The position numbers were made by a program, and so were the translations under genes. From Gemmatimonadota bacterium (GTDB taxonomy: Bacteria > Gemmatimonadota > Gemmatimonadetes > Longimicrobiales > Gaopeijiaceae), in contig JAPPGF010000007.1 in assembly GCA_028875075.1 (NCBI GenBank), positions 1-64,000 on the forward strand: a stretch of DNA of 64,000 nt, in the 5' to 3' direction. The notes beneath the pieces were generated by a model. It made no database searches and was not told where the DNA came from. It saw only the letters and a list, made by a program, of their open reading frames with translations. How positions within the stretch are numbered: position 1 is the first letter of the stretch; every line of letters begins with the position of its first letter. Below are positions 1 to 6,760 of the stretch, in pieces.

Positions 1-63
1 CGTAAGATGAAGTGATCCCAGCACATAACCAGTATCGCGGTCAATGTCCGCCCACCCGATGGC

Positions 64-981
64 TTACCACCGGCGCTCGATCACGTACTCGGCTAGCGCG
101 TGCAAGGCCGGATCGTCGACTCCCACCGCCTCCAGCGCTGCACGTGCGCGTCCCACCTCCGCGGCCGCCCGTCGAGTCGCCGCCTCCAAGCCGTGAACCG
201 CCACATAGGTCGTCTTGCCGAGCGCCATGTCGGAAGGACGCTTGCCCAGTTGCTCAGCGTTCGCGGTCGCATCCAGCACGTCGTCGGTAACCTGAAACGC
301 CAGGCCGACCGAACGGCCGTATGCGTCTAGCGCGGCGAGAATCGGTGCCGGCGCGCTAGCGGCCAGAGCACCGATGCGAAGCGACGCAGTGAGTAGTGCG
401 CCCGTCTTGAGTGCGTGCAAGCGATCGAGTTCGGATGCCGACACGCACGCCTCCTCCGCACGCAGATCCAAGGCTTGGCCCCCTACCATCCCACCCGCGC
501 CGCCCGCGAGGCACAGCTCGGTGACGACGCGCCTCGCCGTGTCCCGATCACATCCCACCGCGAGGGCCCCGCGCCAGGCCTGCAGCGCGGCTAGCGGGAT
601 GAGCGCCGCGCCTGCACGCGTGGCAGCATCTTCGCCGTACACGCGGTGCGTCGTGAACCGGCCTCTGCGCAGTTCGGCGTCGTCCATGCTCGGCAGGTCG
701 TCGTGCGCCAGTGAGTACGCGTGGATCAGCTCGACAGCCGCGGCAAGCTCGGAGACTCTCGGGCTCTTCCCGCCGCAGACGCGGTATGCGGTCATGCACA
801 ACACGGGCCTGAGGCGCTTTCCGCCGGAAAGCACGGCGTGGCGCGCCGCAGCGTGCAGCTCCGCGGGAAGAAGCACCTCCGCCTTCTCCATCGCCAGGGA
901 GAGCGCTCGGTTCACGCGCACTGCCTCCGTCCGCAAGTATTCCCCGAGATCAAAGTACTCGGCGGCGGTCGGCGCGGTCAC
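64..981 (-). CDS. ispA: Polyprenyl synthetase (farnesyl/geranylgeranyl diphosphate synthase)
   Basis: A 305-residue class I trans-prenyltransferase that condenses IPP with allylic diphosphates in the cytosol. The first Asp-rich motif reads DDLPSMDD (about residue 93) and the second reads DDVLDATA (about residue 232); GGKRLRPVL is the conserved IPP/phosphate-binding segment. The length is normal for IspA. The start is a GTG that overlaps the xseB stop by 4 bp (GTGA), so it is probably translated by coupling. The xseA-xseB-ispA order is common in bacteria. Chain-length specificity cannot be settled by reading; farnesyl or geranylgeranyl products are both possible, and the product could feed the squalene/phytoene synthase near 28 kb. 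Confidence 0.93.
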   Translation of the reverse strand: MTAPTAAEYFDLGEYLRTEAVRVNRALSLAMEKAEVLLPAELHAAARHAVLSGGKRLRPVLCMTAYRVCGGKSPRVSELAAAVELIHAYSLAHDDLPSMDDAELRRGRFTTHRVYGEDAATRAGAALIPLAALQAWRGALAVGCDRDTARRVVTELCLAGGAGGMVGGQALDLRAEEACVSASELDRLHALKTGALLTASLRIGALAASAPAPILAALDAYGRSVGLAFQVTDDVLDATANAEQLGKRPSDMALGKTTYVAVHGLEAATRRAAAEVGRARAALEAVGVDDPALHALAEYVIERRW

Positions 982-1235
982 TCCTCCTGTCCCTCCAGTG
1001 CACGGTCCTGGCCGCCTTCGAGCAACTCCTCCACCCTGAGTTCCGTCTGGGCAAGGATCTTCTCCGCCGACCGCACGTGAGCGACACCCTCCTCGAACAG
1101 GGCAAGCGCGCGCTCGAGATCGAGGTCATCGGCTTCGAGCGAGGCGACGATCTCGTCGAGCCGCCGCAGCCGAGCCTCGAGCCCGGGCTCCACCCCCGGT
1201 GGGACGTCCACGTCGTCGCGGTTGGACTCGCTCAC
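978..1235 (-). CDS. xseB: Exodeoxyribonuclease VII small subunit
   Basis: Small subunit of ExoVII, which degrades single-stranded DNA with XseA. The family signature is visible as LRRLDEIVASLEADDLDLERALALFEEG, spread over the first half of the protein. I chose the GTG at 1235 over an upstream in-frame ATG at 1307 because the GTG overlaps the xseA stop by 4 bp (GTGA), the arrangement used throughout this operon. The product is about 85 residues, typical for XseB. A C-terminal Gly/Glu-rich tail is of no known function. Confidence 0.9.
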   Translation of the reverse strand: MSESNRDDVDVPPGVEPGLEARLRRLDEIVASLEADDLDLERALALFEEGVAHVRSAEKILAQTELRVEELLEGGQDRALEGQEE

Positions 1236-2578
1236 GAAGGGTCGGCCTCCGCGGGAGCCGCGCCCAGGCCTACGGCGGCGATCCTCTCCGCTCTCTCCGT
1301 CTGACATCGTACGCCACCGTCCGACACGCGCAGCCTGAAGCGCTGTCCGGGCGCGAAGTCGTCGACGCCGCGGAGCACGCGTCCGCCATCGCCCAGGGCC
1401 ACCGCATAGCCCCGACGCAGCGTCGCGAGCGGCGACAGTGCGTCGAGTCGCCCGATCGTTGCCCTGAGCTCCTGGCGATATCGTTCGAGCCGGCGCCCGA
1501 GAGCGACCTCAAGGAGGTCCCCGGCTCGAACGATTCGAAGTCGAGCCGGAGCCGTCTTGGCCCTCACCGCCCGCTCGAGCCGCTCTCCGCTATCGGAGAT
1601 GCGGCGACCACGCCGCTCCACGGCGCCCTGGAGCGCTCGGGCAAGACGCATCGGCAGCGCCCGGATTCCCTCTGTCAGCTGAAGTCCGTCGGGTACGGCG
1701 GCCTCCGCGGCCGCGGTCGGCGTAGGGGCGCGGTAATCCGCCGCCAGGTCTGAGATCGTCACGTCCACTTCGTGGCCGACTCCTGAGATCACGGGCAGCG
1801 GGCAGGTGGCGATCGCGCGGGCAACCACCTCTTCGTTGAACGCCCACAGGTCTTCGATCGAACCGCCGCCACGTCCGACGATGAGCACGTCCGCCCTGCC
1901 CGAGCCGGCTAGCACGGCAATGGCGTCGGCCACCTCGGCCGCGGCGCCATCCCCCTGAACGCGACAGCAGCGTACGATCACACGCGTCCAGGGCGCACGC
2001 CGACGAAGCACGGCCAGTATGTCGCTTAACGCGGCGCCGGTGGCGGAGGTCACTATTCCGACCCCCCGCGGATGGCGCGGCAGCGAACGCTTACGCTCAG
2101 GGGCCAGCAATCCATCGGCGTCCAGTTCCCGGCGCAGCTTTTCGAAGGCGAGCCGCCAGAGTCCCTCTGCGTCCCGCGCCTCGAGGCGCCGTACACTCAA
2201 CTGGTATTCGCCGCGTGCCTCATAGAGGGTCAGCGTGCCGAAGACCCGCACATTCATGCCGTTCTCCGGATCGATCGGGAGCTGACGCGCGTCGCTGCGC
2301 CACATGACGCAACGGAGCTGGGCCTGGTCGTCCTTGAGAGTGAAGTAGCGGTGGCCCGAGCGATGGGCGATCCAGTTGGCAACCTCCCCCGACACCCAGA
2401 GCGGAGGGAGGCTCTCTTCGATCATCTCGCGGACGGCGCGGTTCAGCTCGGCGACGCTCCACACGCGCGGCTCCGTGCGCTCGTCCGTGGCAGCGTCAGG
2501 TGCTGGCGCGGCTCCGTGACGCGCTAGGGAGTCCGCCTGCGGCGCGAACAAGTCCAGAGTCTGCCGGTCGGCCGTCAT
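1232..2578 (-). CDS. xseA: Exodeoxyribonuclease VII large subunit
   Basis: Catalytic large subunit of ExoVII, about 448 residues. An N-terminal OB-fold (SVAELNRAVREMIEESLP, then VSGEVANW) is followed by the nuclease domain with VGIVTSATGAALSDIL, VLIVGRGGGSIEDLWAFN and PVISGVGHEVDVTISDLAAD, all hallmark motifs. The reading frame is open to 2647, but the ATG at 2578 is preferred because it overlaps the folD stop by 4 bp (ATGA). It is followed directly by xseB with another 4-bp overlap, consistent with balanced production of the two subunits. Confidence 0.93.
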   Translation of the reverse strand: MTADRQTLDLFAPQADSLARHGAAPAPDAATDERTEPRVWSVAELNRAVREMIEESLPPLWVSGEVANWIAHRSGHRYFTLKDDQAQLRCVMWRSDARQLPIDPENGMNVRVFGTLTLYEARGEYQLSVRRLEARDAEGLWRLAFEKLRRELDADGLLAPERKRSLPRHPRGVGIVTSATGAALSDILAVLRRRAPWTRVIVRCCRVQGDGAAAEVADAIAVLAGSGRADVLIVGRGGGSIEDLWAFNEEVVARAIATCPLPVISGVGHEVDVTISDLAADYRAPTPTAAAEAAVPDGLQLTEGIRALPMRLARALQGAVERRGRRISDSGERLERAVRAKTAPARLRIVRAGDLLEVALGRRLERYRQELRATIGRLDALSPLATLRRGYAVALGDGGRVLRGVDDFAPGQRFRLRVSDGGVRCQTERAERIAAVGLGAAPAEADPS

Positions 2579-3516
2579 CGCTCCGCTCCCGCGTCTTCCA
2601 TGGGTTTTCTGACTTGGTGAGCCGCCCCGTCCGCGGTCAGTGCCCACGCCGCGGCCAAGGTGTTGGACATCAGCAGCGCGCGCGTCATCGGCCCCACGCC
2701 GCCGGGTACCGGCGTGATCGCGGAGGCTACCTCACACACCTCCTCGAACGCCACATCCCCAACCAGTCGGTACCCCGTCTTTCGTGAGGGATCGTCGATC
2801 CGGTTTACGCCGACGTCGACCACGACGGCGCCGGGTTTGACCATGTCGCGCGTCACCGCGTACGGCCGTCCGATCGCCACGATCAGGATGTCGGCACGGC
2901 GGGTCACCTTGCCCAGCTCGGGCGTGCGCGAATGTGCGACGGTTACGGTCGCGTCTCCGCCCCTGCCCTTGCGCAGCAGGAGCGAGGCCATGGGCCGGCC
3001 CACGATCTTGGAGCGACCGACGACCACGCAGTGCTTACCCGACGGATCATGACCCGTCCGCAAGAGCAGTTCCACGACCCCCTGCGGGGTACAGGGCACC
3101 GGAACGTCTAGAGCTCCGGTCGCCAGACGGCCCGCATTCACGGGGTGGAAGCCATCCACGTCCTTGGCCGGATCGATCGCCTGCAGCACGCGGTCCTCAC
3201 CGATTTGCACGGGCAGTGGCAACTGCACGAGGATGCCGTGGATATCGGTCTCGGCGTTAAGCCTGCGTACGAGGGCGAGGAGCTCCGCCTCCTCCGTGCT
3301 CGCCGACAGCGTGGTCTGACGAGAGAGGAGACCCAGCTCCCTGGCATCACGGTTCTTCATGTCGACGTACACGTGGCTAGCCGGATCGTCGCCCACGAGC
3401 ACCGTGGCCAGGCCGGGCACGACCCCCCGCTCGGCGTGCAGGCCTCCTACGCCAGCGCGGACCTCTTCCATGACTTCAAGCGCAATCCGGTTCCCGTCGA
3501 TCAGCCGCGCAGACAT
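2575..3516 (-). CDS. folD: Bifunctional methylene-THF dehydrogenase/cyclohydrolase
   Basis: FolD interconverts 5,10-methylene-THF, methenyl-THF and 10-formyl-THF. Visible motifs are YVDMKNRDARELGL (with the catalytic Lys), GILVQLPLP, DPAKDVDGFHPVNAG, the dinucleotide-binding segment VVVGRSKIVGRPMA and PVPGGVGPMTRALL near the C-terminus. The product is about 313 residues, slightly longer than usual because of a C-terminal tail. The ATG at 3516 matches the usual FolD N-terminus; a GTG four codons upstream (3528) is an alternative, and neither has a strong Shine-Dalgarno. It is the first gene of the folD-xseA-xseB-ispA operon. Confidence 0.93.
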   Translation of the reverse strand: MSARLIDGNRIALEVMEEVRAGVGGLHAERGVVPGLATVLVGDDPASHVYVDMKNRDARELGLLSRQTTLSASTEEAELLALVRRLNAETDIHGILVQLPLPVQIGEDRVLQAIDPAKDVDGFHPVNAGRLATGALDVPVPCTPQGVVELLLRTGHDPSGKHCVVVGRSKIVGRPMASLLLRKGRGGDATVTVAHSRTPELGKVTRRADILIVAIGRPYAVTRDMVKPGAVVVDVGVNRIDDPSRKTGYRLVGDVAFEEVCEVASAITPVPGGVGPMTRALLMSNTLAAAWALTADGAAHQVRKPMEDAGAER

Positions 3517-3609
3517 GTCCCCCAACACAGCAATGGACAGCGCGGGCCGACCCTCGGCCCGCAGTGCAATATAGCGGTCAATACGGCCGGACGGTGGCGT
3601 CCCGGTCCG

Positions 3610-4383
3610 CTAGAGTCCGATCGGCCAGAGCTGGAGCGGCCGCTCGGCCATGCGCTCGACGAACCAGTGCGTGTACGCGCGGACTTCGAGACCCGACGAG
3701 TACACTTCCACGAGATAGAGCTCGTAGGGCCGGAACATCGCGAGGAATTCGAGTCCACCGATGATCCTTACCTCGTCGATATAGACCCGGGGCAGGACGG
3801 AGCGTCCTCGACGCAGCACACATTGGCCGGCGGCGGACCCGCCCGGACCCGCCCGCAGGCTCCCGCACCGACGGAGCTGCAGGCCGCCCCGTGTCTGGAG
3901 AAGATCGATCACGCTGCGTGCGCTGGAAGCGGTCAGAGACGCCTGCGGAATCGCGCGCGCTGAGTGGCCATAGGCGTTGCGCCGGTTGCTGATCTGCCTA
4001 TACATGGCCGCCAGGTTGTCGGCGACCACGGCGAATCCTTCGAGCGCGATGGGCCGCGGGCGTAGCTCCACGCGGACCGGGCCGTGCCCCTCGAGTAAGT
4101 CCAGGTCGAGGTTGACTTCTTCGTACCCGTACTGCTTGACCGCGAGCAGCTGGGGGCCGAACTGGGTGTCCGGGAACGAGAAGCGTCCGAGCGAGTCGGT
4201 GAGCATGCCCCGCTTCTCGTCGGCGAGTAATACCATCGAGTTGGGCAGGGCGTCGCCGCGGAGCGCGTCCACGACCACACCGCTGAGCGTGGTCCGAGCG
4301 TCCGGGTCGCGCAACGGCCGCTGAGCCGCCAGGGGCGTCGCCAACAGCAGGACCAGCGCAATTCGGGCAGCCGTCTTCATCAT
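3610..4383 (-). CDS. Secreted carboxypeptidase-regulatory-like domain protein
   Basis: A 257-residue protein with an N-terminal signal peptide (two Met, KTAARIALVLLLATPLAAQ). A carboxypeptidase D regulatory-like beta-sandwich follows (about residues 30-110: TLSGVVVDALRGDALPNSMVLL, then DSLGRFSFPD). The C-terminal part resembles a TonB plug without a barrel (SVIDLLQTRGGLQLRR, then VYIDEVRIIGGLEFLAMF). Such short plug-like secreted proteins recur in Gemmatimonadota and related phyla. A Shine-Dalgarno AAGGATGG lies just ahead of the two ATG codons. No enzymatic motif is visible; a surface or periplasmic binding role is only an inference. Confidence 0.75.
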   Translation of the reverse strand: MMKTAARIALVLLLATPLAAQRPLRDPDARTTLSGVVVDALRGDALPNSMVLLADEKRGMLTDSLGRFSFPDTQFGPQLLAVKQYGYEEVNLDLDLLEGHGPVRVELRPRPIALEGFAVVADNLAAMYRQISNRRNAYGHSARAIPQASLTASSARSVIDLLQTRGGLQLRRCGSLRAGPGGSAAGQCVLRRGRSVLPRVYIDEVRIIGGLEFLAMFRPYELYLVEVYSSGLEVRAYTHWFVERMAERPLQLWPIGL

Positions 4384-4430
4384 TCCATCCTTACGGAGGA
4401 TCCCCGACCTCTAGTCTCGGTGCGACCGTC

Positions 4431-6005
4431 TCAACGCGCGAAGTCCACCGCACGCGTCTCGCGTATCACTACCACCTTGATCTGGCCCGGATACTGCAGC
4501 TCGGCCTCGATCCGGCCCGTCACCAGTTCCGAGATCTGGGCCATCTCGGCGTCCGACACCTTGTCGGGCATTACCATGACACGCAACTCGCGGCCGGCCT
4601 GGACGGCGAAGCAACGCTCGACGCCCGGATGCTCAAGGGCAATCTCCTCAAGCTTTTCAAGGCGCTTCACGTAGCCTTCGAACATCTCGCGCCGGGCTCC
4701 CGGTCGTGAGCTGCTGATCGCGTCGGCAGCCGTGACCAGGAACGTCTCCGGGAAATGGTGCGGTTCTTCATCGTGGTGAGCCCTGATCGCGTTGAGTACG
4801 ATCTCCGATTCGCCGTGCTTCTTGCACAGCCTCCATCCCAAATCCACGTGTGTGCCTTCCTGCTCGTGAGTGAGACCCTTGCCCACGTCATGGAGCAGTC
4901 CCGCACGCTTGGCCTGAACTGCGTCGAGCTTCATTTCCGCGGCCATGCTGCTGGCGAGGAGTGCGACTTCCTTGGAGTGGTGGAGCTGGTTTTGGCCGTA
5001 GGAGGTCCGGAAGCGTAGCCTGCCAAGCACTTTTACGATCTCGGGATGAACGCCGTGGATCCCCAACTCATAGAGGACCTCCTCCGCAGCCTCGACCATC
5101 CCATGATCCACTTCCTTGGCGGCCTTGTCGACCACCTCCTCGATCCGTCCCGGATGGATGCGGCCGTCCTCGATGAGCCGTTCAAGTGCAACCCGCGCGA
5201 CCTCCCGACGAATGGGATCAAAACCCGAGAGGACAACCGCCTCGGGCGTGTCGTCGATGATTACGTCCATGCCGGTCGCCTGCTCGAAGGAACGGATGTT
5301 TCGGCCCTCCCGGCCGATGATGCGGCCTTTCATCTCGTCCGAGGGGAGCTGGACGACCGAGACGGTCGTGGTAGCACTCTGCTCGGCGGCCATGCGCTGG
5401 ATCGCGAGCGCGATGATTGTCTGGCTTTCGCGCTCGGCTGTCCGCTGGGCCTCGTCCTTGATCTTACGGACGGCGTTCGCCGCCACGGCGCGGGCCTCAT
5501 CCTTGAGGTCCTCGATGAGAGCGTTCTTGGCCTCCTGCGCCGTCATTCCGGCGAGCGCTTCAAGGCGACGCCGTCCATCCTCCGCGAGTCGCTCGACTTC
5601 GGCGGAGCGGGCTTGAAGCATGGCTGCGCTCTCCTCAAGTTCCCGGCTCTGGCGCTCTAGGCTCTGCTCGCGATCCTTGAATGCGTCGAGCTTCTGGTCG
5701 AGCGACTCCGTGCGTTCCAAGAGTCGCCGCTCGATATGCTCGACCTCTTTTCGGCGAAGGTCCTCCTCCTGCTCCCAAGCGTCGCGGAGGCGCAGAGCCT
5801 GTTCCTTGCCCTGAAGTTCCTCCGAGCGACGCAGATTATCGGCTTCTTCTTCCGCGCGCCGGAGGATGGCAGTGGCTTCGTCCTTCGCGGCCACTTTCTC
5901 GCTCTCGCGCCGGGCCCGCTCCCGGTTCTGTGCCAGAAGAAAGCCCGACAGGGCGCTGATGGCCAGACCCATTACCGCCGCTAGCGTGAGGACTAGCGGG
6001 TCCAT
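4431..6005 (-). CDS. rny: Ribonuclease Y
   Basis: A 524-residue membrane-anchored endoribonuclease that initiates mRNA decay. Order of parts: an N-terminal transmembrane helix (VLTLAAVMGLAISALSGFLL), a long coiled coil (about residues 30-190), a KH RNA-binding domain (LPSDEMKGRIIGREGRNIRSFE) and an HD phosphohydrolase domain (AKRAGLLHDVGKGL, with HHDEEPH). The start ATG has an AGGAG 7 nt upstream, which begins right after the T-run of the terminator-like hairpin at 6017-6046. Transcription from zapA or the small-RNA promoter would therefore have to read through that hairpin to reach rny. Confidence 0.95.
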   Translation of the reverse strand: MDPLVLTLAAVMGLAISALSGFLLAQNRERARRESEKVAAKDEATAILRRAEEEADNLRRSEELQGKEQALRLRDAWEQEEDLRRKEVEHIERRLLERTESLDQKLDAFKDREQSLERQSRELEESAAMLQARSAEVERLAEDGRRRLEALAGMTAQEAKNALIEDLKDEARAVAANAVRKIKDEAQRTAERESQTIIALAIQRMAAEQSATTTVSVVQLPSDEMKGRIIGREGRNIRSFEQATGMDVIIDDTPEAVVLSGFDPIRREVARVALERLIEDGRIHPGRIEEVVDKAAKEVDHGMVEAAEEVLYELGIHGVHPEIVKVLGRLRFRTSYGQNQLHHSKEVALLASSMAAEMKLDAVQAKRAGLLHDVGKGLTHEQEGTHVDLGWRLCKKHGESEIVLNAIRAHHDEEPHHFPETFLVTAADAISSSRPGARREMFEGYVKRLEKLEEIALEHPGVERCFAVQAGRELRVMVMPDKVSDAEMAQISELVTGRIEAELQYPGQIKVVVIRETRAVDFAR

Positions 6006-6015
6006 GTATCACTCC

Positions 6016-6046
6016 TAAAACGGACGCCCCGGGGCGCGAGACGTCC
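6016..6046 (-). terminator. Rho-independent terminator-like hairpin before rny
   Basis: On the minus strand GGACGTCTC pairs with GGGGCGTCC (9 bp with two T-G pairs) around a 7-nt loop, followed by GTTTT. The rny Shine-Dalgarno AGGAG follows immediately, so the hairpin may end the small RNA and also limit rny expression. Confidence 0.55.
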
Positions 6047-6128
6047 GGTGGTGGGCGTGTGTGGGGCTTCCCGTCCACAGGCGGAACTTCCGACGGCAAG
6101 CCCGCCAAGACCCCGTTGAGAATAGGTT
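6017..6128 (-). ncRNA. Candidate small RNA between zapA and rny (possible 6S RNA)
   Basis: The 165-bp zapA-rny gap carries a TATAAT box (6136-6141), a predicted start near 6128 and a terminator-like hairpin with a T-run ending near 6017, framing about 112 nt. The interior can fold. GGCGGGC pairs with GCCCACC (one mismatch) as an outer stem and CCGTC pairs with GACGG as an inner stem. An asymmetric open region containing GAAGCCCC lies between them. That resembles a short 6S RNA, and a position beside zapA is typical of 6S genes. It is shorter than most 6S RNAs, so it could instead be an attenuated leader of rny. Confidence 0.4.
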
Positions 6129-6135
6129 TTCGTCG

Positions 6136-6141
6136 ATTATA
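6136..6141 (-). promoter_or_regulatory. -10 promoter element (TATAAT)
   Basis: A perfect TATAAT on the minus strand in the zapA-rny intergenic region, rare in such GC-rich DNA. No good -35 hexamer sits at 16-18 bp. It would serve the candidate small RNA and, after readthrough, rny. Confidence 0.5.
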
Positions 6142-6170
6142 CGCGCAAGGATCGGGTCGGAGCACCGAGC

Positions 6171-6476
6171 TCAACTAGGTCTCGCGATCCCTTCCTCCAG
6201 TCGTCGCGTCAGCTCGGCGGCCCGGGAAGCGATCTCTCGCCGCAGAGTCGCAAGCTCCTCGCGCGCTTGGAACAGCTCGTCCGACACCGAAAGCGCCGCC
6301 AGGGCGGTCGCTCTGTGGGGCTCGATCAGTCCCCCCTTGCCCCGAATATGGGAAATCCGTTTATCCACGTAACGTGCGCAGGCACGCACGTAGTCGGGTT
6401 CGGCGTTCGCCCGGATCGTGTGCTCCTCGCCCGCGATTCGCACGGACACGGACTGCCTGCGCTCGACATCGTTCAT
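6171..6476 (-). CDS. zapA: Cell division protein ZapA
   Basis: A 101-residue ZapA-family protein that bundles FtsZ filaments at the division septum. It shows the usual order: a short beta-rich head (RQSVSVRIAGEEHTIRANAEPDYVRACARYVDKRI), then RATALAALSVSDELFQARE and a C-terminal coiled coil. The ATG overlaps the stop of the upstream coiled-coil gene by 4 bp. The pheT-[coiled coil]-zapA-rny order resembles arrangements in several phyla, including Deltaproteobacteria. Confidence 0.88.
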   Translation of the reverse strand: MNDVERRQSVSVRIAGEEHTIRANAEPDYVRACARYVDKRISHIRGKGGLIEPHRATALAALSVSDELFQAREELATLRREIASRAAELTRRLEEGIARPS

Positions 6477-6760
6477 GGCTGCTGGTCCTCGAGGAAACGG
6501 ATGCGCGAGAGGAGGCGCTCGACCCCCTCGCGCCCCTGTTCGATGCGCGCCTTCATCTCCTGGCTTTCCGCCTCTAGGCGGGTGAGTCGTGCCTTGGTCG
6601 CTACCGGGTCCTCCTCACCCACGCGAAAACTCGAGAGGAGGGCCTCCAGCTCGGCACAGCGTCGATCTGCTTCGGCCGCACGCCGCCGCAGTCTGTCGAG
6701 CTCCTCCAGGGCGAGGTCCACCATCCGCTCCAGCTCCTCCAGGGCCTGGTCGCCGCTCAC
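6473..6760 (-). CDS. Small coiled-coil protein between pheT and zapA
   Basis: A 95-residue protein that is almost entirely heptad-repeat coiled coil (LEELERMVDLALEELDRL, then RLTRLEAESQEMKARIEQ). It starts with a GTG overlapping the pheT stop by 4 bp and ends overlapping the zapA start by 4 bp, so it should be co-translated with ZapA. Its size, composition and position suggest a ZapB-like partner in Z-ring assembly. That is inference from context; coiled coils are too similar in composition to prove homology. Confidence 0.75.
   Translation of the reverse strand: MSGDQALEELERMVDLALEELDRLRRRAAEADRRCAELEALLSSFRVGEEDPVATKARLTRLEAESQEMKARIEQGREGVERLLSRIRFLEDQQP

Noticed and set aside
3145-3963. 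A 272-codon plus-strand frame over folD and its upstream gap.
   Set aside because: It is antisense to folD and to the secreted protein gene; codon and residue patterns look non-coding.
6017-6128. Small SRP (4.5S) RNA in the zapA-rny gap.
   Set aside because: The conserved GGAAGCAGCC-type loop and its partner are absent; only GGAAG is shared.
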